Source: UBA5072 sp963790105
GTDB lineage: Bacteria; Bacteroidota; Bacteroidia; Bacteroidales; UBA10428
NCBI GenBank assembly: GCA_963790105.1
Contig: CAWBNI010000030.1
Span: forward strand, 62,001 to 126,000
Length of the DNA stretch: 64,000 nt
Reading direction: 5' to 3'
The notes below the pieces were generated by a model, which was not told the DNA's origin, did no database searches, and saw only the letters and a program-made list of their open reading frames with translations. Position numbers and translations under genes: made by a program. Of this stretch, positions 30,564 to 41,717 are shown in pieces (within the stretch, counting starts at the first letter, position 1; each line of letters opens with the position of its first letter).

Positions 30564-32739
30564 TTACTTTTCAACCAGGATCTGTAAACCTTCGGCCTTG
30601 ATTTCAACAGGTTCACCTGCCTTAATCGTCCTGGGGCTGTTAAAGGGGCTGTATAAAACCACTTCGCGAACATTCCTGTCCGTAAATGTCCATTTATAGT
30701 TCCGTGCTTCCGCGTCATCATTTACAACAACCATGGCCCGCTTTCCGGTTTTATGATTTCCGTGAACCTTAAATGCAAGGCCGGTCGCATTTATTGCATC
30801 CCCTGATCCAACATTCTGGATTTTTCCGCCCTGGTCATCAAAATAATCCCCGGTGAATATATAATCGCTCAATTCGGTGCGGATCCTGTTGATTTCTTTT
30901 ACATAGTTCGCCAGATCCCTGTATACAGGCTGGTCGAGCGAACCCTGGTAGGAACCGGGCTCAATGCAGAGAACCGCGCCCGTAAGCACTGCTCCGTTGA
31001 TACCGTTGAAATCCCGGGGGGCACTGATGTGATTGCAGGATGTCCATTCGGGAAATACATATTTAAGTGTGGATATTTCATTTCCGTACGAATTGCGATA
31101 CCCCACATCATAATACGGGATGAGACGGTCATAGCCAAATTCAGAGGCACTTCTGAAATCAGGGTTGACTTCCCTGCATGCCTTAATAAGCCTGTCGATG
31201 GCCTGCACAAGACCCTCACAAAGGGCCACATCGGGCTTCAGGGTATTCAGGGGATTGAAGTCCAGGGCCGCACCGACACATACCTTATCCATCTGGAATC
31301 CATGTGCACCATCCCGCACGAGCTCCACAAACTGGTCAGAAAGTATCTTTTCAATTTCAGGAGTAACGGATGAACGTACATGATACCGTACATTCATGCC
31401 CGACCGCGCCAGGAATGTGCTTTCGCCCCACCCCATCCATATATTCTGCTGGCCGAACCCATCCTGTTGTTTGTATTTGTATAATTCAGTCTTGTACCAT
31501 TCTGTATTTTGATCCAGCACATTGTAATTATTGAATACAAGGCATTTCCCACCCCGTGAATCAATTGATTTCAGCAGGGCTTTAAATCCGGCCTTGCCTC
31601 CCAGTTTCTCCTCCGGGGTGTAATTCGGGTAATTCCGTTCCAGTCCGCCATTCTGCCAGCCAATCAGCTCGTAACAGTTGATCCCGTATTTGCGGGCATC
31701 CTGAGTCCATTTGTCATACAGCTTGTAATCAGCGATTATCTTATCCTCGGGCTGGTAAATGATGGAAGTGAACCAGGAAGATTCTTTCCTGAGCCAGCTT
31801 TCGGACTTGTCAAAAGGAAAATGTTTCAGGAACCAGGCCCTGTAAAACTGGGAACCCTGGTGCCAGTCACCGTCGTGGATGCGGATAATAAATTCGCCGG
31901 CATCCATTGTTTCACCCGATTGAATAAAGGGATATCGGATATGTGAAAATACCAGTCCTACCGGTTCACCGGCTGCCTGTTCAGGAGTAAGCCATGCATC
32001 TTTACCGCCGCTGTTGTCGGGCATCAGGTAGGTGTGCCAGGTGCTGAACCTGAAAATGCTGTCGTGATAACCCAGGTAGAGTCCTTTTCCTGAGGCCTGC
32101 ATCATAGATGTCCCACCATGGCATCACCATGCCGGGATAGCTTTGCGACCATTCGGCGGCCTCCGCACCCAGACCCCGTCCACCCGGAAAATTTTTAAAC
32201 AGGGAAAACTCATGCCTTGAATTCCGGTTATAATTGGGAGTGGCCAGCAGCGCATTCCGGTTGTTGCCAAACTGTGTCCAGCCTCCAAGCCGGGGAAACC
32301 AGAATTCCGCAACCGGGTTTTTAAAGTGATTTGTAAGCCGGGATTTGAAACTGACATAGTCCTCGTGAAGTGTAATGGTATAGGTCAGATCGATCGGGAA
32401 TACTCCCTTATCCGATGACATTCCCGAGAACTCCACTACGATTGAATTCCCGTTTTTCACAATGCGCTGGGGCTTCTGCTTCATGCCATCGATGTAGTTG
32501 GCCTGGTAGTCATCCAATGGCAAACCGATCCTGAAATTACTGATGAGTGCCGGTTCCCCGATCATCTGGCATTTTGTTTCCACCAGATAAAATGAAGAAA
32601 CAGCTCCTGACCGGGTATCCACTTCTAACCTGATCTTGCTGTTCTCAAGGACGAGTTTGTCCCCGGACTGGGCATTCAATACCATGCAATTGAAGGCAAA
32701 TGAAAATGCCAACAGGAAAATACCAGTTCGATTTTTCAT
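30564..32739 (-). CDS. Secreted DUF6259-like / GH-D-like carbohydrate-active protein (frameshifted)
   Basis: About 720 residues. The frame 32002-32739 has a signal peptide and an N-terminal beta-sandwich (LVLENSKIRLEVDTRSGAVS, TYTITLHEDYVSFKSRLTNH). After a frameshift near 32100 the frame 30564-32105 contains a barrel: YGINCYELIGWQNGGLERNY, GGKCLVFNNYNVLDQNTEWY, GAHGFQMDKVCVGAALDFNP (Asp of FQMDK is a likely catalytic residue) and RSASEFGYDRLIPYYDVGY, then a C-terminal beta domain. The layout recalls GH31/GH36-like enzymes and the DUF6259 family. I give no substrate. It lies 23 bases before the epimerase gene. Confidence 0.6.
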
Positions 32740-32788
32740 GTGTTAGACTTTATATAAGCTTCAAAGCAAATTTTGTATCCGGATGACT

Positions 32789-34120
32789 TCATCTGACCAT
32801 TTCCTTTTCAATCTGTTCCAGTGTCTTCCCCTTTGTCTCAACCAGGTATTCAAGGACGAAAACAAAGCATAGTACACACATCACGGCATAAATTAAAAAT
32901 GTAAATCCGCCTTGCAAATGCTTCAAAAGGAAAGGAAAGCTGAATGAAACAATAAAATTAGCTCCCCATAAACAGAATACAGCAAGCGATACTGCGTGGC
33001 TTCTCAGGTTATTCGGAAAAATTTCACCGATCAGCACCCAGACTATGGGGCCCAGCGACAATGAAAAGGAACCCAGGTAACCCATAATGAAAACCAGTAC
33101 GATAACTCCATTGAAATGATGGGTAAAGTAGGCAGCAGAAATGGCAAAAAGAAATATACCCATACCGACAGACCCGATAAGCATCAGGAGACGCCGGCCG
33201 AGTTTTTCAATCAGCAAAATAGAAGCAATCGTAAAACTGAGATTCACAAGTCCCATGATCATGGTCTGATTCAGCGCCGACTCATTGCCAAGTCCGGTGG
33301 ATTTAAAAATGGCCGGTGCATAATACATGATGACGTTGATGCCGGTCACCTGCTGAAAAACTGCCAGAAGGATCCCGATAAACATCACCTTGCGCATTCT
33401 GCCTTTAAACAGCTCACTGAATTTTCCCACAACGGTTCTTTCTACCGATTCAATAATTTCCTTCAAATCATGCTCGGCCGTTGCCGGTCCGCTCACCTTC
33501 GACAATACTTTGAAAGCCTTTTCCCTGCGGTTATTCAGCACAAGCCATCGCGGACTTTCAGGAACAAACAAAAGAAACAGCAGGAACAAGCCGGAAGGGA
33601 TTATCATTATTCCCAGCATATAGCGCCAGTTGTCCACCCCATGAAGCCGGTAAAGGAAGTTGTTTGTAATAAAAGCCAGTGCCTGTCCGGTGAAGGTGGC
33701 CAGCTGATTGAAGGATACCATCCGGCCCCGCCACCTGGCCGGTGTTATTTCGGAAATATACATGGGTGTGAGCATGGAGGCTGAACCTACTGCAACACCG
33801 GCAAGGATCCTGTAAAAAATAAATGTGTCAAAGTTACGCGCCAGGGAACATCCCAGGGTGGATACAAGGAACAGAAAGGCCGTGGTGAGCAGCATTTTCT
33901 TACGGCCAAACAGCTGGCTTGGTTTTCCGGCAAGGATGCATCCTATCATGCATCCAATGATGATACAACTGACAGCCCAGCCTTTCTGAATTTCGTCCAA
34001 TCCAAAAACACGAGGGGTTTCAATGAATTCAATTGCTCCAGAGATCACAGAAGTGTCAAATCCGAAAAGGAAGCCGCCAACGGCAGCTGAAAAACAGACC
34101 ATTACGAGGTATGGACGCAT
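32789..34120 (-). CDS. MFS sugar porter (proton-linked or facilitative)
   Basis: Intact inner-membrane transporter of 443 residues with 12 predicted membrane segments. Sugar-porter hallmarks: GGFLFGFDTSVISGAI in segment 1, RGRMVSFNQLATFTGQ, PESPRWLVLNNR, FQQVTGINVIMYYAP in segment 7, and a C-terminal VETKGKTLEQIE. I place the start at ATG 34120, one base after the stop of the URO-D-like gene and preceded by GGAAGG, rather than at the TTG at 34141 that would overlap it. Members of this family carry xylose, arabinose, glucose or galactose. Its co-transcription with the kinase and epimerase suggests a pentose or ketose. Confidence 0.85.
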   Translation of the reverse strand: MRPYLVMVCFSAAVGGFLFGFDTSVISGAIEFIETPRVFGLDEIQKGWAVSCIIIGCMIGCILAGKPSQLFGRKKMLLTTAFLFLVSTLGCSLARNFDTFIFYRILAGVAVGSASMLTPMYISEITPARWRGRMVSFNQLATFTGQALAFITNNFLYRLHGVDNWRYMLGIMIIPSGLFLLFLLFVPESPRWLVLNNRREKAFKVLSKVSGPATAEHDLKEIIESVERTVVGKFSELFKGRMRKVMFIGILLAVFQQVTGINVIMYYAPAIFKSTGLGNESALNQTMIMGLVNLSFTIASILLIEKLGRRLLMLIGSVGMGIFLFAISAAYFTHHFNGVIVLVFIMGYLGSFSLSLGPIVWVLIGEIFPNNLRSHAVSLAVFCLWGANFIVSFSFPFLLKHLQGGFTFLIYAVMCVLCFVFVLEYLVETKGKTLEQIEKEMVR

Positions 34121-34121
34121 C

Positions 34122-35387
34122 TTACCTTCCGTATTGGTCAATGAGACGATTCAATTTAGTCCTGTAGTAGGTGAAATTTTCAAAATCCACATCCGGGGGG
34201 ATCAGGTGATCACCAAACGGGACATACCCTCCTGTCTTTAATACGGCATCTACCGGTTCAAGTATTTCATCAATCCTTTTTTTGCCCAGCTGAATTTCGG
34301 ATTTGGGAATACCTCCGAACATCTGAAGTTGCGGATACTGTTTGCGAACCTTTACGATATCCATTCCGCAATGCGTTTCGAAGGGATACATGCCTGTCAC
34401 ACCAGCTTCCATAAAAAGAGGGATCAGTTCATTACAATCGCCATCTGTATCGAGTAAAAGGATTTTGACACCCTTTGATTTAAGAAAGTCACCGATCCGT
34501 TTGATATAGGGCAGCATATATTCCCTCACCATATCATTTGAGATCATGGATCCCTTGCCGAAAGAGATGTCCTCCCATATATGCCAGTGATCAATTTCCA
34601 CCTGTGAAATTACCTCCTCAAAAACAGCCAGCCATATATTGGTAAAAGTATTCAGGATATCGTGGATCAAATCCGGCTTCATACAATACCAGATAAACAG
34701 ATTTTCATATCCGATCAGGTGGGCCAGGGTACCAAAAAATCCCTGGGGATATCCGCCCACGGCCAGCGGGTAATCGCGATTCCTGTATTCCTTTAGCAGG
34801 GCATCCCAGTTGGCAGGGAACCGGTCTTTCAGATTCTTCAGGTTTAATCTTTCTGATTTCAGCTTCTCCCAGCTTGCCTCATCCTTAATCGGCCAGACAA
34901 GTGATGTTGGAATAGTGGCCTCGTCCTTTAGAAAAACTCTTTTTACACCATCTATATCTACATAAACAAGCCGATCCGCATCATCCTGGATGATTTCAAC
35001 GTCAAACATCGGACAGAAGTGAAGATTCACATCCACCAGGCGTTGTGAAAAGTCCATACTATAATGGCTCCTCACATCCCGGTCCGGTGGAAATCCCTGC
35101 GATGGCCAGTACAGGCCACCGCCCAGAACTGCAATACCCTTGGGTAAGGCATTCCGCTTATCATGCGTCCAGGCCGCGCTGTATAAGGAAGAGGTGGGTG
35201 TAGTAATAACCGGATCAAGCACGGGGTAGTTTATTTTGGGCAAACCCGCTTTATACCAGTTATCAATTGTTTCACCCCAATACCCGAATTCCCATTTCAG
35301 GGAATGAACACCGGGATTGAAATTCATTGTTTCATGAAAACGCTCTCTTGTATTCATGCTGTTGGAATTAATGAGATTTTCAAACAT
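34122..35387 (-). CDS. URO-D superfamily protein (MtaA/uroporphyrinogen-decarboxylase-like), copy 1
   Basis: Intact, 421 residues from ATG 35387 or 411 from the internal Met at 35357 (MNTRERFHETMNF, the usual start of the family). The barrel shows GGYPQGFFGTLAHLIGYENL, HIWEDISFGKGSMIS, GVKILLLDTDGDCNELIPLF and GGIPKSEIQLGKKRIDEIL. It lacks the His-x-Cys zinc motif of corrinoid methyltransferases; Asp/Cys of DTDGDC sits in that region. It is not a haem-pathway enzyme by context. URO-D paralogues are common in carbohydrate clusters with unknown roles. The ATG overlaps the preceding stop (TAATG), so it is translationally coupled to the 35387-37801 gene. Confidence 0.7.
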   Translation of the reverse strand: MFENLINSNSMNTRERFHETMNFNPGVHSLKWEFGYWGETIDNWYKAGLPKINYPVLDPVITTPTSSLYSAAWTHDKRNALPKGIAVLGGGLYWPSQGFPPDRDVRSHYSMDFSQRLVDVNLHFCPMFDVEIIQDDADRLVYVDIDGVKRVFLKDEATIPTSLVWPIKDEASWEKLKSERLNLKNLKDRFPANWDALLKEYRNRDYPLAVGGYPQGFFGTLAHLIGYENLFIWYCMKPDLIHDILNTFTNIWLAVFEEVISQVEIDHWHIWEDISFGKGSMISNDMVREYMLPYIKRIGDFLKSKGVKILLLDTDGDCNELIPLFMEAGVTGMYPFETHCGMDIVKVRKQYPQLQMFGGIPKSEIQLGKKRIDEILEPVDAVLKTGGYVPFGDHLIPPDVDFENFTYYRTKLNRLIDQYGR

Positions 35388-37801
35388 TAATTATGTGTTT
35401 GCAAAGTGAGATCCGATCCCACTTTTATTTCAGGAATAACCACCCATGCCCATGACCTGTCACCGCTGTCAAAACAGGTGTATTCCTTATTTTTTCCGTT
35501 AATTCCTATGCTGATGCTTTTTGTACCTGACGGAAAGGGGCCCATCCGGAAATGCACATTCATCAGGTTGCCTCCCGAAACTGCTTTCAGAGATACAGTC
35601 TGCCCGCCCTGCACCGGATAGGTTACGTTCATTTCAATAAATGCTGTATAGCTCAGGCCGTTTAAATACACAATCACCGGGTAGTTCGAAATTCTCATAT
35701 CCCATTTTGAAGGTAACCTGGGCATAATATTGAGAGTTCCGGGGGTATTGTCGTCAACGCCGCCGCACAAAATAATTGAATTCACTGTTTCTGCCTGCTG
35801 GTATCCGTTTCCGACATCACCCTGCCTTCTGATGATCCCTCTTTCTACATCCACACTGGCGCATTCCGGAACTATGAATGGCTTTGGTAAACGGGGAGAG
35901 TAGCAAAGATGCGCCAGGTTGGTCATCCATTTGGTGACATCATCCATTTTGTCGAGCAGGATGGCGGTTTGCAGCAGTATGTCATGATCATAACCCAGTC
36001 CTGCCGGGCCATAATAATCAGGCTTCCCGGCCTTGTTCTTCTCATAGGTATTTCGGGAACGCTCCAGCCATTCGGCTGGCAGTTTGTCGGCAATATCAAA
36101 TCCTGCATATTCCTTCAATGTCATGAGGATGTTCTCATGAAAGAATCCCACCTTTTTCCAGGTTTTGCCATATATGGAGTCATCTTCGGCGAAATACTTG
36201 TTCATGCTGACTTTCATCTTCACCGCAGCATCTCTCCATTTCCTGGCATCCTCGCAGCACCCACCTCATCGGCCATTTCGGCATACATAAGCAATCCGAG
36301 GTAACAGGGAAAATTGCAGTACAGGGTATAATCATTCATACCGGCTTCACTCTCGGCATAGAGCAATCCATATTTGGAAAATGAAAGATCGGGATTATCC
36401 AGGCTCCATAACAGGAAATCAGCAGCCTCTTTTAGATAGATCCACCTGTCAGCTACCCATTGTTTGTCTCTTCCGCTGTTCTGCCAGGTTTTCCAGTGCG
36501 ACATCATGGAGTGGCCGTGGCCGTCTGTTTCCGGATTTCCAAAATCCATATAATGACTGCCGAATTTCTTTTTTGTGTATTGGGTTGGCCAGCCAACTCC
36601 GGTTAATACCTGCGAATAGATCAACGGCTTATTGGCGATCACGGTCCAGTGTCCGGGAATTTTCTTCCCTGCCAGTTGAAGTTTGGGATAGTTTTCCGGA
36701 AAATACATCAGCTGTTTGTCGAGCAAAGCCAGCGCCCGGTTCGCTTCCGAAATATAATTCAGATCCGGAAGGAGCATGATGGTTTTGTTGCGGGTATAAT
36801 AGCAATCGTAATAGGAACCATTATTCCCTGTACCAATCGCGTTCGTCCAGGTGCCAAAACCATCATAGAACCAGGAAGGCGATTTCCAGGCCGACTCATG
36901 GACAAGGCCGCTGGTATCAACCCGGCTTACCTGGTCGCTGAGATTTTGAAAAAATACATTGCTCATGATGTTTGCCTCGGAATTGCCCGTAAACACGATA
37001 GAGGGACCTTTATAATCCGCAGGGATATCCGCTTCTTTTACATTTTCATAATCCGAACTAAAGGAATACAGCAACACCATCAGTTTTTTCAGGTTTTGCT
37101 TTAACTTTTTCCGGATAGGGATTCAATGTATCGATTGTATGAGATGCATAAAACGCTTTGTCCTGTTCCGATTCAGTAATTGCTGTCAGACTGTCGGGCA
37201 CAGGAAGAGAGTTTTCACCGGCAGGAATTTGAAAATGGAACTTTACAAATCCGTCCTTCAGGGTGTTGTCATAATAATCAATCCTCTTAACGGCTGCATT
37301 TCTCAACTTAATTCGCAAAACATACTCATTTTTTGCATCATACACATGATTGAGGTAAAGGGCTTCGTCAAGAAGTGCTTTCGCATTCGTATCGGAGGCG
37401 AAAGGTTCCTTTCCCTGTTTCCAGTTATTTCTGTACCACAAGGTATATCCATAAACAAGAGGGATTGTATCTGCCTTTTCATTATCATAGGTTATTCTTA
37501 ATTCCCCTGCATAATCGCCAATCATCCGGAATTTTTTCGGTTCGGTAGTTCCCCAGTCCACGGATCCCTTATCGATGTTATCAATTCCTCCGGAAACATA
37601 GAGATAGTCGGCCCAAAGCCTGAGGGGCGCTTCGAAATTCCACGTTTTCAGAAGCTTCAATTCAGAGGTACGGGAAGATGGCAATTGAATGGTTTGCAGT
37701 GGAACAGCTTCAGAGACAATGGATTTATCCTTTGCTTTGCAACCTGTTAATCCTAAAATGCAGGCTGCCAACCAGCACACTAAAAATATGTATTTTCTCA
37801 T
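35387..37801 (-). CDS. Unrecognised lipoprotein, (alpha/alpha)-barrel-like (frameshifted)
   Basis: About 805 residues over three frames (37058-37801, 36220-37080, 35387-36223). The N-terminus is a lipoprotein signal with lipobox LTGC. A beta-sandwich follows (TWNFEAPLRLWADYLYVSGG, KADTIPLVYGYTLWYRNNW), then a helical region (GTGNNGSYYDCYYTRNKTIM, NPETDGHGHSMMSHWKTWQN, YGLLYAESEAGMNDYTLYCN) and a final beta domain (GGVDDNTPGTLNIMPRLP). The same order and many motifs recur in the protein at 48562-50873, so this is a family with two members here. I do not recognise it. A six-hairpin-type glycosidase is the best guess from the domain plan. Confidence 0.6.
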
Positions 37802-37864
37802 TGTATAAAATATCTTAGTTCAATATAAGCATTTTTTATTCCCCATACACCGCTTTGATAGCTT

Positions 37865-39277
37865 TCAATTCAGCTTCTCCTTTGCTTCTTTCCACTCCAC
37901 TTCATGGGGTAAACGGTTGCTTTTTGAAGCAATTGCCGCCACTGTGCCGGCAGCTTCTCCCATGGCAACTGCATTGCCGGTAACACGGTAACTTGCATGT
38001 GCTATATTATCACCGCTGATACAGCGTCCGGCCATCATTAAACCATCCACATCTTTAGCAATCAGGGCGCGCAGAGGAATATCATACGGAAGGGATTTAA
38101 TTCCGCCGTTTGAAATGACTTCCTTATCATTTTTGGCCTTTGTATCTGCATGAATGTCGACCCAAAAAGTGACCCTGCAAACACCATCATCAAACCTTGC
38201 CCCTTTTACCAGATCATCTTTTACCATCTTATATCGCCCATGAATACGCCGGCCATCGCGTATTCCAATTTGTTCGGCAGAAGCAATGATTTGAAATCCT
38301 TCCCATACTCCACCCAACTGCCGCAAACCGCGTGCTATCTTAAATATCTCCTTGCGCGATCGTATTGTAGCTTTGGTCATTGCATCGGCATCAAATGGTT
38401 TTATGCCATATTCATGATTTGCCATCAGGAGAACCACATTATCGCGTACGTTAAAAAGTGTTGGCATACCATAGGAAGGATCAATACCTGCGCGGTTAAT
38501 TTCTTTTTTAAAATTGGTCACTTTCTCAACGTGGATACCATCACCTCCATAAAATGAAATGTATTTTTGTAACCGGGTGACATCGCGAACAGCCGCCAGT
38601 GCATTCATCGTAAGCGGCTGGCATGGGCAATCCTTTTCCAGTCCTATATCCCAGCCACAACCGGCCAGCGCTCCAAGATCGCCGTCGCCGGTTGCGTCAA
38701 TAAAGACTTTCGCTCTCCATGCTTCACGTCCGGATCTTGATTCGGTGATTACTGTAGTGAGCCTGCGGCCATCACGATAAGCGGCTACCAACCGGGTTTG
38801 TAAACGGATCTGAACTCCTGCTTCGATACAAAGATCTTCAAGCAGGAGTTTCATCTCATCAGGTTCATAAACAAAATTCCAGGGATCAGTGCCCCGGCGG
38901 GCGCCACGTTCATCCAGCTTAGTTCTTAATTCACCTGTGAATCCTGGCTTGTCAAAATCAAAAACCCATGTAAGAAGGCCGGCGGTCCAAACACCTCCCA
39001 AACAACCATGTACCTCAAACAACCTGACATTTGCTCCAGTGCGTGCCGCAGAAATTGCTGCTGAAACTCCCGCCGGCCCTCCGCCGCATACAATCACATC
39101 CACATCGTCTATCACTGACAACTGGCGAGCAGGTTCAGAAAAACCTAAAGAATCATTTTGAATGGTTTCATTTGATTCGCTGGAAAAGGAAGGCTTTGGC
39201 AAACAGACCGCTCCTGCCCCCAATGCGGCCATTCCCAAAAAGTTCCGGCGATTGAGACTTATTTTCTCGCTTTTCAT
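37865..39277 (-). CDS. FAD-dependent oxidoreductase with Tat signal (intact)
   Basis: Intact 470 residues. A clear twin-arginine signal (SLNRRNFLGMAALGAGAV) is followed by VIVCGGGPAGVSAAISAART (about 60-79), WTAGLLTWVFDFDKPGFTGE, an FAD-binding FIDATGDGDLGALAGCGWDI and GLMMAGRCISGDNIAHASYR near the C-terminus, followed by AMGEAAGTVAAIA. Same PF12831-like family as 24291-25657 but clearly divergent. The protein is probably exported with bound FAD. Substrate unknown. It lies in the long operon between the 35387-37801 lipoprotein gene and the GH92 gene. Confidence 0.82.
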   Translation of the reverse strand: MKSEKISLNRRNFLGMAALGAGAVCLPKPSFSSESNETIQNDSLGFSEPARQLSVIDDVDVIVCGGGPAGVSAAISAARTGANVRLFEVHGCLGGVWTAGLLTWVFDFDKPGFTGELRTKLDERGARRGTDPWNFVYEPDEMKLLLEDLCIEAGVQIRLQTRLVAAYRDGRRLTTVITESRSGREAWRAKVFIDATGDGDLGALAGCGWDIGLEKDCPCQPLTMNALAAVRDVTRLQKYISFYGGDGIHVEKVTNFKKEINRAGIDPSYGMPTLFNVRDNVVLLMANHEYGIKPFDADAMTKATIRSRKEIFKIARGLRQLGGVWEGFQIIASAEQIGIRDGRRIHGRYKMVKDDLVKGARFDDGVCRVTFWVDIHADTKAKNDKEVISNGGIKSLPYDIPLRALIAKDVDGLMMAGRCISGDNIAHASYRVTGNAVAMGEAAGTVAAIASKSNRLPHEVEWKEAKEKLN

Positions 39278-39328
39278 ATAGTAGTTCTTCCCATGATTAT
39301 TACGAATACCCAGATGACGCTTCTTTGG

Positions 39329-41653
39329 TTAATATTTTTCATCGATCATTGATGAAGGTAAATCCTGTGGGGCGCTTCCCCAGTTTTTATTTGGAGTGCT
39401 GCCCATTTCAAAAACCAGGCTGGCATCACCGGCAAAAATATCGTCATGTCTCAGCCAGTTTTTTGAATAAGGTTTCCCATTCAGTATAACCGACCGGATA
39501 TATTTATTTTCTTTTGAAACCCGGTTGGCTTTTATGGATAGCGTTCCATTTTTATGTTTCAGCTTCAGATCCTTAAACAGGGGAGTTCCAATGTAATAAA
39601 TCCCTTGTCCGTGTGTAACCGGATAAAATCCCATTGCGCTGAAGACATACCAGGCCGACATCTGGCCGGTATCGTCATTGCCACAGATTCCTTTGGGGGT
39701 ATTTTTGTAAAGTTTATCCATAACGGTGCTGATCCATTCCTGGGTTTTCCAGGGCTGTCCAATGCTATTGAAAAGATAAATAATGTGATGACTGGGTTCA
39801 TTTGCATGCGCATATTGCCCGATCATCCCCAGGGGATTCAGGTCAGGGGCACCTTTCCCTCCGTCATGAATAACCGGGTTGCGGATAAATAACGAATCAA
39901 GCTGCTGTGCAAAAATTTCATTGCCACCCATCAATCCTGCCAGTCCCCTGGGATCGTGGGGGACAAAAAACGTCCACTGATACGCTGTTCCCTCGCAGTA
40001 ATCGTCTCCTTCATGGTAATGATTGGTAAATACCGGATCGAAGGGAGTTCTCCATTTTCCATCCGCAAATTTTGGCCGTAAAAGCAGGGTTTGTTTGTCA
40101 AAAAAGTTCTTGTATCCCCCGGCCCTGTTCATATAGAAGTCATAATCATCCTTCTTCTCCAGCATTTTTGCCATTTGAGCAATGCACCAGTCTCCATAAT
40201 TAAATTCCAGGGATTTTGCCACCGCGTTTATTTCAAGTTCACAGGGGATGAATCCGTAACGTTTATAGTTTGTTGTCCCTTTATACACGCAATTACCTTC
40301 AGAAAATCCGAAAGTATCCTTATTGGCAGAAACTTTCATGGCTTCATAAAGTCCTGCAAAATCGTAATCCCGAATCCCTTTATTATATATATCGGCAATG
40401 ATTGACATAGCCGGATATCCGATCATCTGGAGGTTTTCAAGCCCGGCAGCCGTCCATTGGGGCAACTGACCGCAATGCCTGTAATGTTCCAGGAATGTTT
40501 TCATTAAATCGCCGGCAACATCGGGGCGGAGGATTGAAATCAACGGATTCTGTGCCCTGAAGGTATCCCAGAGGCTCAGGGTCCCTGCGTAATAATTGAA
40601 ATCCCCGGCATGAACCTTGTTATCGGAACCCCGGAATTCGCCGTTCACATCAGAGTATAACATGGGGTAAAAAAGAGAGCGGTAAAGAAAGGTATAGAAC
40701 ATTTCCTTTTGAGGGGAGTCCGTATCAGCAATCTGGTATGCAGATAATTCTTTTTCCCATGATTGCTGAACCTTTTCTTTTTCCTGATCAAAATCCCAGG
40801 TATTCACTTCCGCCTGCAGGTTTCTTTTTGCTCCTTCCATACTTACCGGTGATATTCCTACCCTTGCGATCAGGGCGCTGCCATCCTTATTTTCAAACTG
40901 CAGCAGAAGGCGGATATCCCTGCCTGATAATTCTTTGCTGTCTGCCCGCAGCTGTTTGTTTTCGTAAATTTGTGAAATTGTTACAGGTTTGGAGAATTCA
41001 GCATAAAAAAAGACATGGACACCCTTCAGCCATCCGTCTGAAATTCGATACCCCCGGATGGAAGTGGAATTCACAATTTCAATATGCGACTGGCGGATGG
41101 TGTCATAATTATATTCCTTGCAAACGGTGCATCCCAGCCTGTTGCCATATTTTAAATCAATTATCAGTTGCTGTGGTTTACCTTTTGGAAACGTATACCG
41201 GTGAATGCCGCAACGCTCTGAAGCCGTAATTTCCGCATTAATATCCGAATTGAGCAGTTTTACCTTATAATAACCGGGTTGGGCCAGTTCCTGATCGTGT
41301 GAGAACCTTTCCGATACCTTATCGGGAAACTGATTTTTCCCAATCCATGAGGTTTCAGATACCGGGAAGAACATTATACTTTTAAAAGCCAGGCAACCCC
41401 CGCCTGACATATGCGTGTGACTAAAGCCGATAATCTCGGTTGCATCATATTTATAGCCCGCATGATCCAGGTGGGTGTCGGCACCAACCTGCACCATTCC
41501 AAAAGGGGCTGATGCCACTGGTAACAGGTTGGCATCACCTCCGGTTCCCAGCATTGAATTCACATATGAAATTAATCCTTTATGCGCTTTTTGATTAAAA
41601 CCGGGTAAAGCCAGAGAAAGGATAATAAATAAAAAAAACAGCTTTTTCAACAT
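39329..41653 (-). CDS. GH92-family alpha-mannosidase
   Basis: Intact enzyme of about 774 residues counted from ATG 41653, which gives a standard signal peptide (MLKKLFFLFIILSLAL); an upstream extension to 41740 is less likely. GH92 landmarks: VNSMLGTGGDANLLPVASAP at the N-terminus, IIGFSHTHMSGGGC, LWDTFRAQNPL, DYCEGTAYQWTFFVPHD (general acid Glu region) and GNDDTGQMSAWYVFSAMGFY (Asp pair for the base). GH92 enzymes are calcium-dependent inverting exo-alpha-mannosidases. The linkage preference cannot be read from sequence. Part of the 28-kb co-directional run. Confidence 0.92.
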   Translation of the reverse strand: MLKKLFFLFIILSLALPGFNQKAHKGLISYVNSMLGTGGDANLLPVASAPFGMVQVGADTHLDHAGYKYDATEIIGFSHTHMSGGGCLAFKSIMFFPVSETSWIGKNQFPDKVSERFSHDQELAQPGYYKVKLLNSDINAEITASERCGIHRYTFPKGKPQQLIIDLKYGNRLGCTVCKEYNYDTIRQSHIEIVNSTSIRGYRISDGWLKGVHVFFYAEFSKPVTISQIYENKQLRADSKELSGRDIRLLLQFENKDGSALIARVGISPVSMEGAKRNLQAEVNTWDFDQEKEKVQQSWEKELSAYQIADTDSPQKEMFYTFLYRSLFYPMLYSDVNGEFRGSDNKVHAGDFNYYAGTLSLWDTFRAQNPLISILRPDVAGDLMKTFLEHYRHCGQLPQWTAAGLENLQMIGYPAMSIIADIYNKGIRDYDFAGLYEAMKVSANKDTFGFSEGNCVYKGTTNYKRYGFIPCELEINAVAKSLEFNYGDWCIAQMAKMLEKKDDYDFYMNRAGGYKNFFDKQTLLLRPKFADGKWRTPFDPVFTNHYHEGDDYCEGTAYQWTFFVPHDPRGLAGLMGGNEIFAQQLDSLFIRNPVIHDGGKGAPDLNPLGMIGQYAHANEPSHHIIYLFNSIGQPWKTQEWISTVMDKLYKNTPKGICGNDDTGQMSAWYVFSAMGFYPVTHGQGIYYIGTPLFKDLKLKHKNGTLSIKANRVSKENKYIRSVILNGKPYSKNWLRHDDIFAGDASLVFEMGSTPNKNWGSAPQDLPSSMIDEKY

Positions 41654-41717
41654 GAGAGTCCACTCCTGATTATCATCTGAATTAAAGTTTGTTGAGCATC
41701 CATATAAATAAATACAT

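Noticed and set aside
34122..35387. Haem-pathway uroporphyrinogen decarboxylase (HemE)
   Set aside because: The family pattern is that of URO-D paralogues and the neighbours are sugar transport and glycosidase genes.
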